From Pseudofrankia coriaricola (lineage in GTDB: Bacteria; Actinomycetota; Actinomycetes; Frankiales; Frankiaceae): a stretch of 64,000 bases of DNA. Below, piece by piece: positions 21,556 through 29,747 of the stretch. The translations under genes were made by a program, and so were the position numbers. Below the pieces are notes generated by a model. That model was not told the origin of the DNA and made no database searches. It saw only the letters and a program-made list of their open reading frames with translations. Within the stretch, counting starts at the first letter, position 1. Every line of letters starts with the position of its first letter. Where the stretch lies: assembly GCF_001854805.1 (NCBI RefSeq), contig NZ_MBLO01000147.1, positions 115,079 through 179,078 of the forward strand. Direction: 5' to 3'.

Positions 21556-22707
21556 CTACCTGGCGGCGCTGACGGCGAACAGGGTCTCCGGGCCCCCCTG
21601 GCCGACCATGTTGCCCTTCACCGGGACGACGCGGAAAGCGATGGTGGCTCCGGCGGCCAGCTTGCCGCTGGTCCAGGTGTAGCCCGTGATCGCGCCCGGC
21701 AGGCGGGTGAAGCCGGGCTCCCCGGCGCTGACCACGCGCTGTTCGACGAAGTACTGGGTCGCGCCGGGCGTCGCCGGCCAGGTCAGGGTGACCTGACCGG
21801 CGCCGGCGGGTGCCACCGCGGGCTGCCGGCCCTTCCCCGGCCAGCTCACCCCGCCGAGCACCGGTCCGTAGCGGCCGCCGACCCCTACTTCGGCAAGCGC
21901 GTTCGCGAAGCCTCGGGTGATGACGTACTCCCCGTCCGGATTGGGATGCGCGCCGTCCCAGGTGTGCCAGAGGGGATCCCAGCCCTCATCCGACCGAGCG
22001 ATGACCACCTTGGACGTGGGGGTGGACCAGGCGCCAGCCGACTGGTCGAGGATCGTGTTGAAGGCGGACATCCGGTCCACGTCGAGCCCGGTCCAGAGCA
22101 CATGGCCCAGGACAATCGTCAGGTTTGGATTCACGGTGCGCGCGGTGTCGATGAACTGTTTCATCAGCGCCGCGGCTTCCGCGGGGGCTGTCGCGACGCT
22201 CGAGGCGTGGAGCACGTCGTTTCTGCCAAGCATGATCAACATGATGTCGGTCGGATGGTCCCGGAGCGCCGCCGCGATGTGCGGGGTCGCCGTGGCGATC
22301 GTCAGTCCCCACACCGCCTGCTCGTCGGTGTCGAACCAGGGGTTCACGTAGTCGCGCGAGCCGTCAACGTCCTTCACGTTGTCCCAGACGGCGTTGCGAG
22401 TGCCGACGAAATCGACGCGGCCTGGCGCCGTGAGGCTGAGGTGCTGGTAGAGCCGGTAGCGCCACGTGTAGTCGCCGGCGGACTCCTCCGTCTGCGAATC
22501 GCCCACGATCATGATGCGGGTCTGGGGAACGGCCGAGGTATGTGCCGACGGCGGCGCGGCGGCCCGCTCCGCGCCTCCACAGGCGCTGATCGACAGTGCC
22601 GTCACCGCGGCGAGTATGGCGAGCCCGGCGCGGACACTGACCGGCCTGATCGGGCTGGCCGCGCGGTCCCCACCGTCCGGCACACCGTTCCTGGCTCTCC
22701 TGCGCAC
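21556..22707 (-). CDS. SGNH/GDSL-type hydrolase lipoprotein with C-terminal Ig/FnIII-like domain
   Basis: An exported esterase or acylhydrolase anchored to the membrane as a lipoprotein. After GTG at 22707 (GAGGGG upstream) there is a basic N-region and a hydrophobic stretch ending in the lipobox LSISACGG. The SGNH blocks follow: VGDSQTEES with the catalytic Ser, MLGRNDVLHA (block III Asn) and WDGAHPNPDGEYV (Asp and His of the triad). The last 90 residues look like a fibronectin III-like module (GQVTLTWPATPGATQYFVEQ). It is convergent with aftD and divergent from the methyltransferase at 22980. A role in removing or transferring acyl groups on envelope glycans would suit the neighbourhood but is inference. 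Confidence 0.82.
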   Translation of the reverse strand: MRRRARNGVPDGGDRAASPIRPVSVRAGLAILAAVTALSISACGGAERAAAPPSAHTSAVPQTRIMIVGDSQTEESAGDYTWRYRLYQHLSLTAPGRVDFVGTRNAVWDNVKDVDGSRDYVNPWFDTDEQAVWGLTIATATPHIAAALRDHPTDIMLIMLGRNDVLHASSVATAPAEAAALMKQFIDTARTVNPNLTIVLGHVLWTGLDVDRMSAFNTILDQSAGAWSTPTSKVVIARSDEGWDPLWHTWDGAHPNPDGEYVITRGFANALAEVGVGGRYGPVLGGVSWPGKGRQPAVAPAGAGQVTLTWPATPGATQYFVEQRVVSAGEPGFTRLPGAITGYTWTSGKLAAGATIAFRVVPVKGNMVGQGGPETLFAVSAAR

Positions 22708-22979
22708 GCGGCTCGTCCCCTCGGCGATGACGGGAGCCTGTCGCCGCGATGGCGGCTCCGGGTTCAGTCCGGGCAGACTCGGACGTTCATTCTGCCCGGG
22801 TTGCCGGATCTGGCCCGTTGTGGGGGGGTGGGGTACAACAAGAGGCCATACCAATCGCAGATGGACCGTTGAGAAGCCCGCCGGAGGGCCGAAGACGGGA
22901 CGCGGGCAGCACCCGGCTCGTCCGCCCCTTACGGCGCAGACCTCCGCCCGCCCGCGCCAGACCGGAGAGCCCTAGCCCG
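22708..22979. promoter_or_regulatory. Divergent promoter region, SGNH lipoprotein / methyltransferase
   Basis: 272 bp between two divergent starts. A GTTGT (22817-22821) and ACAAC (22835-22839) inverted pair flanks a G-rich run, the only structure noticed. Confidence 0.3.
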
Positions 22980-23732
22980 ATGAGCTTTCAAGACACCGCA
23001 CGCGACTGGACGCGACACGGCAGCGAGGACCCGTTGTGGGCCGTCCTCGTCGACCCCGCCAAGCGCGGTGGACGCTGGGACGCCGACGACTTCCTCGCCA
23101 CCGGCAGGCAGGAGGTCGACGAGGCCCTCGGCGTCCTCGACCGCCTCGGCGGAACCCCGGCGCGGACCGGCGTCGCCCTCGACTTCGGCTGCGGCGCCGG
23201 ACGGCTTACTCAGGCACTGGCCGCGCACTATGACAAGGTCATCGGCCTGGACATCTCCGAGCCGATGCTCGACGCCGCGCGTCGGCTCGACCGCACCGGC
23301 GGCCGAGCGGTCTTCCAGCACAACTCGACCCCCGATCTCGCGGCCATCCCCACCGCCAGCGTCGACCTCGTCTTCACCAGCATCGTCCTGCAGCACGTCC
23401 CGCCGGACGCGGCCGAGAGCTACCTGCTCGAGTTCGGACGCGTGCTACGCCCGGGCGGCGCCGCCATCATCCTCATGCCCAACGGCGTTCGGCCCACTGT
23501 CCAGGGGCTTCTCTTCCGCTACGCACCGCCGGCCGTCGTCGGAGCTCTCCAGCAGCGCCTTCTGCACTACCCGGCGCCGATGCGCATGAACACGCTGCCC
23601 GTCCGGATCATGACATCCCACCTCAGTCACGCGGGCCTGCGGATCATCGGCACCACCGACGAGCCGCAGCACGGCCCGCACTGGAACTTCACCCGGTACT
23701 ACGCGGTCCGACCGGGCGCCGCGGCGTCCTGA
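22980..23732 (+). CDS. Class I SAM-dependent methyltransferase
   Basis: A 250-residue cytosolic methyltransferase. The SAM-binding motif I is ALDFGCGAGRLTQAL, the acidic motif II is VIGLDISEPML, and the post-motif SIVLQHVPPDAAESY plus FGRVLRPGGAAIILMP complete a typical Rossmann methyltransferase (Methyltransf_11/25 type). The ATG at 22980 gives the normal N-terminus (MSFQDTARDWTRHGSEDPL); upstream in-frame codons encode only unstructured sequence. Its stop is 11 bp from the convergent stop of the Tat-exported gene. The substrate is unknown; location among glycan genes suggests a sugar or lipid intermediate. Confidence 0.85.
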   Translation: MSFQDTARDWTRHGSEDPLWAVLVDPAKRGGRWDADDFLATGRQEVDEALGVLDRLGGTPARTGVALDFGCGAGRLTQALAAHYDKVIGLDISEPMLDAARRLDRTGGRAVFQHNSTPDLAAIPTASVDLVFTSIVLQHVPPDAAESYLLEFGRVLRPGGAAIILMPNGVRPTVQGLLFRYAPPAVVGALQQRLLHYPAPMRMNTLPVRIMTSHLSHAGLRIIGTTDEPQHGPHWNFTRYYAVRPGAAAS

Positions 23733-23743
23733 TCCGCCGCCGC

Positions 23744-25495
23744 TCACTGGTTGAGCAGGAGGTCGAGGTCAACGCGGATCAGCCACTGGTCCAGCTTGAA
23801 CGGCGGGTAGGGCCACGGGATGCTGTCCAGCACCAGCTGGTTTATCGGGATCCAGAGAGTTCTCCGCCGGGCGTCCACCGCGGCCCGCCGGACTCCGACA
23901 TATCGGGTTGCCGGGCCGCGCAGCCGCGACAGCCCGATGTCGATCGCCGACGTGCGGAAGGTCATCTGGTGGCCGGAGCCGGCCGGCCGGACGACCTGGA
24001 GCGTCCCGTCAAGACCGGTGAGCAGGATAGCTCCGCTGGCCGGATCCATCGTCAGGCTACGCACGAGGCCACCCCGTCCGGTCTCCGGGAGCAGGTGGTC
24101 TGGGCGGCACTCGATTCCGAAGAACCGAGGCCAGTCGGCGGTCGCCGGCGCCGTCGTCACGAGGCTGCGCTCCCGGCCGGCCTTGGTGTACACGGCCATC
24201 GGGGCCGCGTACAGGCCATCGGCCTTTGTCCGCGCCACGTAGAGGTTCCCGGCCGTGTCGAAGCAGGCCGACTCCATCCGGGACCCGTCCTGCACGGCCC
24301 GCACCGCGGCGCTCTTCGGGATGATCTGCCCGGTGCTCGCCGAGTAGGAGAACTCCTGCACCGGGAATGGCTGCGCCACCTTGTCTCCGGTGAAGCAGTC
24401 GCTGATCAGGACAAACCGCTCGTCATCCGGCTCGCTGGTCGGGTCCGTCACGACCTCTCGCGGGTTGACCACGGTCCGGATACCCAGTGGGCTGGTCGGC
24501 GGGTACTGCCACCAGGCTCGGGTCCGCCCTGCCAGGTCGACGACGAACAATGCGCCGGACTCGGTCCCGCCCGTTCCGGTTCCGAAGTACTGCGCGATGA
24601 CAAGGTGGCCCGAACGCGGTAGCCGCGCCACCGATGCGAGTCCTCGGGCAGACCGGGGTGCCGTGGGCCCGACAGCGGGAAAGGCGCTGGCAGCCACCGC
24701 TGGTGGCGCGAGTGCGGCGAGTTCGTCGGCTGTCCGCGAGAGCGTCGGCTCGTACCGCCAGTCGCCGGCCCGATCGCGCCGTAGCTGCCCGAGGCTGGGG
24801 AACACGCCCTGGATCCGGGTGTCCCAGCCGTGGAACGGCACGACGGAGACGAATACCACCCGCTGTCCGGTGACGGGGTCGGGGACGACGACCACGTCGG
24901 CGACGTCCGCGCCACCGACCCCCTGAACGGTCGGGTCCGGGCTGGGTATCGAGACACGCCCGGCGGTCGAGGGAATCACGAGCCGGCTGAAGCGCCGCGC
25001 CTCCGGGTAGAAGATCCCGACTTCCATGGTGGTCGCGGTCGGCCGCGTCTGGTCGTCGCTGAACGGCGTCGTACCGATCAACACCGTGCCGTCGTCGGCC
25101 GCCACGGACATGAACGCGGCCTGGCCTGGGCCGAATCCGAAACCGGGCACACCGACCGTCTCGATCGTTTGAGAACCAGCCAGCTCGCCGAAACTATCCG
25201 GCGTGCCGAAGATCGACAGGAGGCCGAGGGTGTCCTTCTCCGCCAGGCCCGGCAGGAGCCGCCGTACGCCGACCGTGGCACCGAAGGCCGCGGCTCCCAG
25301 GCCGGCGGCACTCAGCCCGATGGCGCCCACAAGCCGTCGGCGAGTCGGGTGGGCGCGATGCCGCGGCGCCTCGTCGGGCGCTCTGGGTCCGTCGTGCCAC
25401 CGGCCGTTCCCGATGTAGGCACGGTCGCGGGCATCGGCGGCGGGCGACCGTCGGCCGCCGGCGCCGTGGCCGGCCGGGTCGGATGGAATGACCAT
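23744..25495 (-). CDS. Tat-exported protein of unknown function, propeller-like
   Basis: The 583-residue product has a long N-terminal region followed by a twin-arginine signal (TRRRLVGAIGLSAAGLGAAA), so it is probably exported folded through the Tat system. The rest is rich in short beta-strand blocks with repeated motifs such as GALFVVDLAGRTRAWW, DDERFVLISDCFTG, GNLYVARTKADGLY and GAILLTGLDGTLQVV, which resembles a beta-propeller. No catalytic signature was recognised. It is the last gene of a minus-strand set and starts 44 bp after the FkbM methyltransferase. ATG at 25495 is preceded by GAGGGA, very close to the start. Confidence 0.7.
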   Translation of the reverse strand: MVIPSDPAGHGAGGRRSPAADARDRAYIGNGRWHDGPRAPDEAPRHRAHPTRRRLVGAIGLSAAGLGAAAFGATVGVRRLLPGLAEKDTLGLLSIFGTPDSFGELAGSQTIETVGVPGFGFGPGQAAFMSVAADDGTVLIGTTPFSDDQTRPTATTMEVGIFYPEARRFSRLVIPSTAGRVSIPSPDPTVQGVGGADVADVVVVPDPVTGQRVVFVSVVPFHGWDTRIQGVFPSLGQLRRDRAGDWRYEPTLSRTADELAALAPPAVAASAFPAVGPTAPRSARGLASVARLPRSGHLVIAQYFGTGTGGTESGALFVVDLAGRTRAWWQYPPTSPLGIRTVVNPREVVTDPTSEPDDERFVLISDCFTGDKVAQPFPVQEFSYSASTGQIIPKSAAVRAVQDGSRMESACFDTAGNLYVARTKADGLYAAPMAVYTKAGRERSLVTTAPATADWPRFFGIECRPDHLLPETGRGGLVRSLTMDPASGAILLTGLDGTLQVVRPAGSGHQMTFRTSAIDIGLSRLRGPATRYVGVRRAAVDARRRTLWIPINQLVLDSIPWPYPPFKLDQWLIRVDLDLLLNQ

Positions 25496-25539
25496 TCCCT
25501 CATACAGTGATCGGCCCGCGAAGGACTCTGGTCCGAAGG

Positions 25540-26295
25540 TCAGACGTGCGCGGGCAGCGGTCGGAAGACGATGGTGTTCACGTACCGGTCACTGGCCCTG
25601 GTAGCGATGGCTCGCAGGTAGCTCTCCTTGGACACCTCGGCCATCGCGGCCTGGTGCCCGACCAGGTCGAAGTCGGCGAGCGGCTGCCACTGCCCGTCCT
25701 TGAGGTATATGCCCTCATAACCCCAGCTGTCGACCAGGCTGAGCGTGTCCGCGGCCGGCGCGCGGTGGTCCTCGACCTCGACGATGAGCATCGGACGCCA
25801 CTTCCGGACCAGGCCTTCGGCCCCACGCAGCGCCTGTAGCTCATGGCCTTCGACATCGATCTTGATAAGGCCCACGTCGGCTACGTCCAGGCTGTCGAGC
25901 CGCATGGTCGTCACCTCGACAGACCGGCCGTCGCCCTGCCCGTGCAGGGACGCGCGTCCCTCGGTGCCCTTTCCGCCCACCGGCAGCCACAGAGTGGCCG
26001 TCCCTTCCTCGTCGGAGGCCGCGGCGGACACGACGGTGACGTTGGGAAGCGCTGTCCGCCGCACGAAGTCCGCGAGCTCCGGGTTCGCCTCGACCGTGAC
26101 AACGGAGGCGGCGGCGCGCGCCAGCCAGTGAGTCCACGGCCCGTACCAGGCGCCGACGTCGATCGCGGTCTGGTTCGGGCCGACGAACATTTTGACCTGC
26201 CGAAGAATCGGCTCGAACCGCCGGTGCGCGTAGGCGACAGTCGTCGCGAAGATGCGGTCCGGGATGAACTCGGCGATTGTGCTCTTCAGTTCCAT
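25540..26295 (-). CDS. FkbM-family SAM methyltransferase
   Basis: A 251-residue O-methyltransferase of the FkbM family, often found in glycan and natural-product clusters. Motifs seen are TAIDVGAWYGPWTHWLAR (SAM binding), VVTVEANPELADFVRR, ATLWLPVGGKG and the family hallmark VGLIKIDVEGHELQALRG. ATG at 26295 follows GGAGACCTCC, a good ribosome-binding site, so longer in-frame extensions are rejected. It is probably transcribed with the flippase upstream (252-bp gap) and the Tat protein downstream (44-bp gap). Confidence 0.88.
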   Translation of the reverse strand: MELKSTIAEFIPDRIFATTVAYAHRRFEPILRQVKMFVGPNQTAIDVGAWYGPWTHWLARAAASVVTVEANPELADFVRRTALPNVTVVSAAASDEEGTATLWLPVGGKGTEGRASLHGQGDGRSVEVTTMRLDSLDVADVGLIKIDVEGHELQALRGAEGLVRKWRPMLIVEVEDHRAPAADTLSLVDSWGYEGIYLKDGQWQPLADFDLVGHQAAMAEVSKESYLRAIATRASDRYVNTIVFRPLPAHV

Positions 26296-26547
26296 GGAGG
26301 TCTCCGTTCCGATTGATGGGCTTACTGCCGAGTCGGCAGGGTGTGCTCTGGCTCCGTACGCACACCACAGACAGGAAGAAAGTAGGGCGTCGCGCCCGCT
26401 ACGGCGACGCCAGCCACTCATTCGAACCTCACAGCGACAGCGAGCTGGCCGCGCCGTCCGGCGCTGGGCACCCGCTCGGGCGTGAGCGCGTCGAACGTCC
26501 ATCGCTCCCCGGAAGGGCTCGGTGCCGAGGGCGTTACCTCGCTGGCG

Positions 26548-28029
26548 CTACCATCCCGCTGCCCCCGTCCGCGATGGTCGTGGCCGGCGAGGCCGCGGCG
26601 GTGGGCCCGGAGTCGCGACGGCCACGATGCGGTCCGGCTCGCTGGCTTCGATGGTGGTCCGCGAGGCGGCCCGTCGGTCGGAATGGTGTAGCCGGTGGAC
26701 GAACCAGCCGGTCGCGGTCGCGGTCGCGGCCTGGCAGGCCAGAGCCGTTGCCACGGTGTGCCCGATCCCACCGCCGGCAAGGACGAGGCCGACGCCGGTC
26801 AACGCCGAGCAGGCGAAGAGCACCACGACGATCACGCGCTGGTTCGCGCCCAGCAGGTAGGTGGCGAACATCATGGTGACCGCCATGGCTGTCATCGCGA
26901 GCGCGAGGACCCACAGTGACCCGGCGGCCGCCGTCAGATCGGAGCCGAACACCAGCGCCAGCAGGGGTTCGGCGCCGACCAGCCCGATCGCGGTCAGCAG
27001 GATTCCGGGCGCGACGACGCAGCCGACCGCCATCGCCAGTGCTCGGCCCGCCTGCAGGCCCTCCTTGCGCCGTCGCGCCGCCTCGGGCAGCAGGAAGTTC
27101 GCGACCGCCAACCCGATGAACACCGGTACCTTGCAGGCCGTTGAGATCGCGGCGTAGGCGCCGACCGCCTCCGGATTGCGCCAGCCGACGATGACGACGT
27201 CCATGTTCTGCAGCAGCGCCAGCGGGACGAGCGCGCCGAGCGCGGTCGAGGCGTCCGAGATCAGGCTGTGCCGGATCCTCTGCGGCCGCGGCGTCGGCAG
27301 CATCTGCGGCCGCGGCGTCGGCAGCATCGGAATCGGGCCGGTGGCGGTTGGGGTCACCGAGCCTTCCAGCCCAGGCCGTGGCTTCGGACGCGGCAGCCGG
27401 GGCAGTGCCGGGGTACGGACGACCGCCCGGCGGGCATGCTCCGCGCCCACCGCGATACCGAGTGCCAGCGCGAGGCCGGCCCCGTTCACCTCGAGACCGA
27501 CTCCGACCAGAGCGACCACACAGGCGGTCCGGAACGCGGACTCGAACACCAGGTTGCGGGCCAGCGCCGGGTAGTTGCCGCGGGCCTGGAGCAGCCCGCG
27601 TTCCACGCAGAGCGAGATCCAGATCGCCGCCGCGATCGTGGCCTCGGCGATCGCGAACGGGTGCGGGTAGGACAGCAGCGTCGCGACCGGTTCGCACAGT
27701 GCGAACGCAATCACGATGGAGACAACGACGCCGACGAATGTGACACCGCGCAGCTGACGGATCCAGGCGAGCCGATCGCGCCGGGTCTGGCCGATCCGCG
27801 CCGACTCCCAGTGGACCACGGCGATTAGCACGGCTGTCCCGCCGACCGAGAGAATCATGAAGATGTTCGTCTGGACGACGACGGCGCCATATGCGTCCGG
27901 ATCGAGTACCCGTGCGAGCGCCAGGTTCATCAGCAGGTTGAAGACGTTGACGACCATGCCTGCCGCGGCGAGAGCCATCGGGCCCCGCAGCAGCTCGGCT
28001 AACACATCCCGCTTCACCGACAGCGCCAT
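26548..28029 (-). CDS. Polysaccharide/lipid-linked oligosaccharide flippase (Wzx/MATE-like)
   Basis: A 493-residue membrane protein with about 12-14 predicted helices, for example MALAAAGMVVNVFNLLMNL, IFMILSVGGTAVLIAVV and VGCVVAPGILLTAIGLVGA. The N-terminal pattern matches the MOP/PST exporter family that flips lipid-linked glycans across the membrane. The cytoplasmic loop between helices 6 and 7 carries an exact 8-residue duplication (MLPTPRPQ twice). ATG at 28029 follows GGAGAGG. The C-terminal 35 residues are basic and disordered. It heads the flippase-FkbM-Tat gene series. Confidence 0.8.
   Translation of the reverse strand: MALSVKRDVLAELLRGPMALAAAGMVVNVFNLLMNLALARVLDPDAYGAVVVQTNIFMILSVGGTAVLIAVVHWESARIGQTRRDRLAWIRQLRGVTFVGVVVSIVIAFALCEPVATLLSYPHPFAIAEATIAAAIWISLCVERGLLQARGNYPALARNLVFESAFRTACVVALVGVGLEVNGAGLALALGIAVGAEHARRAVVRTPALPRLPRPKPRPGLEGSVTPTATGPIPMLPTPRPQMLPTPRPQRIRHSLISDASTALGALVPLALLQNMDVVIVGWRNPEAVGAYAAISTACKVPVFIGLAVANFLLPEAARRRKEGLQAGRALAMAVGCVVAPGILLTAIGLVGAEPLLALVFGSDLTAAAGSLWVLALAMTAMAVTMMFATYLLGANQRVIVVVLFACSALTGVGLVLAGGGIGHTVATALACQAATATATGWFVHRLHHSDRRAASRTTIEASEPDRIVAVATPGPPPRPRRPRPSRTGAAGW
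27280..27327. repeat. Exact 24-bp tandem duplication inside the flippase gene
   Basis: Two identical 24-bp units (27280-27303 and 27304-27327), each beginning CTGCGGCCGCGGCGTCGGCA, encode MLPTPRPQ twice in the central cytoplasmic loop. The reading frame is kept. Confidence 0.85.
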
Positions 28030-28097
28030 GCACCTCTCCGTAGCGCGGTCACCCGCCGGTACGCAGCCAGACGCTGGCCCAGCGGTGGGCGATCCCG

Positions 28098-28127
28098 CCG
28101 TTGGGATCGGCGAACTGATCCCAACGG
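28098..28127. promoter_or_regulatory. Perfect 11-bp inverted repeat (hairpin)
   Basis: CCGTTGGGATC (28098-28108) and GATCCCAACGG (28117-28127) pair exactly around an 8-nt loop. It lies about 70-100 bp upstream of the flippase start, so it could be a leader hairpin, an attenuator or an operator. Confidence 0.6.
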
Positions 28128-28131
28128 TAAT

Positions 28132-28153
28132 CAATTGCGGTTTGTCGCAATTG
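28132..28153. promoter_or_regulatory. Perfect 8-bp inverted repeat, likely operator
   Basis: CAATTGCG (28132-28139) and CGCAATTG (28146-28153) are exact reverse complements around GTTTGT. The AT-rich arms and 6-bp spacing look like a dimeric regulator site. It is 4 bp from the neighbouring 11-bp inverted repeat. Confidence 0.5.
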
Positions 28154-28343
28154 CGAGGCGTGTCGCACGTTACACGGGAGTTCGCCGAGGCGCCGCCGAT
28201 ATCGGGCGAGGGACGATGCGGCCCCCGGCCATCCAGGTGGTGCTGGATCGTTTCCGGCGGGACCACCGCGACGCGAAATCAGACCGGCGACAAACCGGTG
28301 ACCTGGCCCAACCGCAGACGGCTTCCGGCGGTGGTTGCGGCGG

Positions 28344-29171
28344 TCAGATCTTGCGGAGGATCAGCAGCAGGTTCCAGGTGAGAACCTCGCGCACTCCGGG
28401 CACCTTCAGGATCGGCTTGGACCAGTCCGGCAGGTACCGCGGCAGGGCGTCGATGACGACGACGTCCTGCCGGGAACGAGCCCAGGCGAGGGTGTCGCCG
28501 ACGTACACGGGAAACATGGTCTCGCCGTAGATGTTCTTGGGCGGTTCGCCGTTGAGCCGCTCGTAGCGGGCCTGGGCCCGGCGGCCGCCGAGGTAGTGCC
28601 AGGGCGCGGTCTCGTGACCGCCCCACGGGGACAGCCAGCTGCAGTAGCTGAGGTAGATGAGGCCGCCGGGGCGGGTCACCCGGACCAGCTCCGAGCACAT
28701 CTGCCAGGCGTCCGGGACGTGCTCCAGCACGTTCGACGTGTAGCAGATGTCCACCGAGTCGGTCCGCACCGGCAACGCGAGCGCGCTGCCCCGGATGCGG
28801 CCCGGGACGTCGGTGACCGCGAGCTCCGAGACGTCCGGCTCGATCCAGCAGTAGCGGGAGCCGGCCTCGAGGAACGCGTCCCGGAAGTAGCCCGGGCCGC
28901 CGCCGACGTCGAGGACGGACTGCCCGGCGACCGAGACATACCGGGACAGCTGGCGGACGGAGTCCGCGGCGACGAGCCGGTAGAAGCTGGGCGGCGGGTC
29001 GACGGGCTTCTTGCGGTGCTCGGTGAACAGCGTCCAGGAGCGACGCAGGCCCCAGCCGACGTAGGGCACGGAGGGCAGGGTGGCCGCGCGTGGCCGGGCC
29101 GGTCCCGACGCCGTCGACTCGGCCGTTGGCGCCGTCGTGGCCGGTAGCGGATCTGGGGCCAAGTCAACCAT
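28344..29171 (-). CDS. Class I SAM-dependent methyltransferase
   Basis: 275 residues with a disordered first 30 and a Rossmann methyltransferase core: SVLDVGGGPGYFRDAFLEAG (motif I), YCWIEPDVSEL, and YTSNVLEHVPDAWQMCSEL with VRVTRPGGLIYLSY (motif III region). The segment SPWGGHETAPWHYLGG is characteristic of methyltransferases found in glycan or lipid clusters. It is the first gene of the minus-strand set that continues with the flippase. Substrate unknown. Confidence 0.83.
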   Translation of the reverse strand: MVDLAPDPLPATTAPTAESTASGPARPRAATLPSVPYVGWGLRRSWTLFTEHRKKPVDPPPSFYRLVAADSVRQLSRYVSVAGQSVLDVGGGPGYFRDAFLEAGSRYCWIEPDVSELAVTDVPGRIRGSALALPVRTDSVDICYTSNVLEHVPDAWQMCSELVRVTRPGGLIYLSYCSWLSPWGGHETAPWHYLGGRRAQARYERLNGEPPKNIYGETMFPVYVGDTLAWARSRQDVVVIDALPRYLPDWSKPILKVPGVREVLTWNLLLILRKI

Positions 29172-29747
29172 AGGCGGACCCTAACACCCGTCCGCCGTGG
29201 TGAATGCGGTGGGCAGGGTCACCGCCGGAGCGGCCAGCCGGTCGGTTCTTGCCGCCGGGATATGGGACTCCGGGCCGTCTGGAGGAGCCCCGTTGGGGTC
29301 GAACTCACACAGCTTCGCGGACGCGGGCCGGACCCGCCGCGGACCGCGAGGCCGACCCCCGGCACCAGCCGAACGGGGTCCGGCGGTCCGGCTGACGCCG
29401 CCTCCGGCTGACGCCGCCTCCGGCTGACGCCGCCTCCGTCGGCTCGGCCGGATCGCCAGGGTGGTCACGTCGGCGGCGTCGGGCTCGGCGTAGGCCCACC
29501 CGGCGTCGAACCGCTCGGACGTCGTTCGTGGCCGCTGGCGACAGCGGGTCCCGGCGCCGCCTGTATGCGGCGGACCGCTGCCTGTAGGGCCGCCATGGGT
29601 ATCTATGGACGCAATTGGTGCCCTTCGCTATCGTTGCGCCACGTAAAGCTCGATATCTCGATATACCGTGAGAGTGGTATCGCCCGGACCTGCGAGAAGA
29701 TCATGCCCGCGCCGGGGCCATGCCGGTGGTCACGCAGGGGAGTGATC
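29172..29747. other. Non-coding stretch with short tandem repeat and AT-rich promoter-like block
   Basis: About 575 bp between divergent genes. It holds a triple 16-bp repeat (29392-29439) and an AT-rich block near 29651-29667 with the repeated element CGATATCTCGATATACC, the likely regulatory region of the alpha-oxoamine synthase gene. Confidence 0.4.
29392..29439 (+). repeat. 16-bp tandem repeat, three copies
   Basis: CTGACGCCGCCTCCGG is repeated at 29392, 29408 and 29424, the third copy differing in its last base. It is intergenic. Confidence 0.85.

Larger units (their letters stand above)
28030..28343. other. Non-coding stretch upstream of the flippase
   Basis: About 310 bp between the downstream end of the methyltransferase at 28344 and the flippase start. 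It contains two adjacent inverted repeats, annotated separately. Confidence 0.45.
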
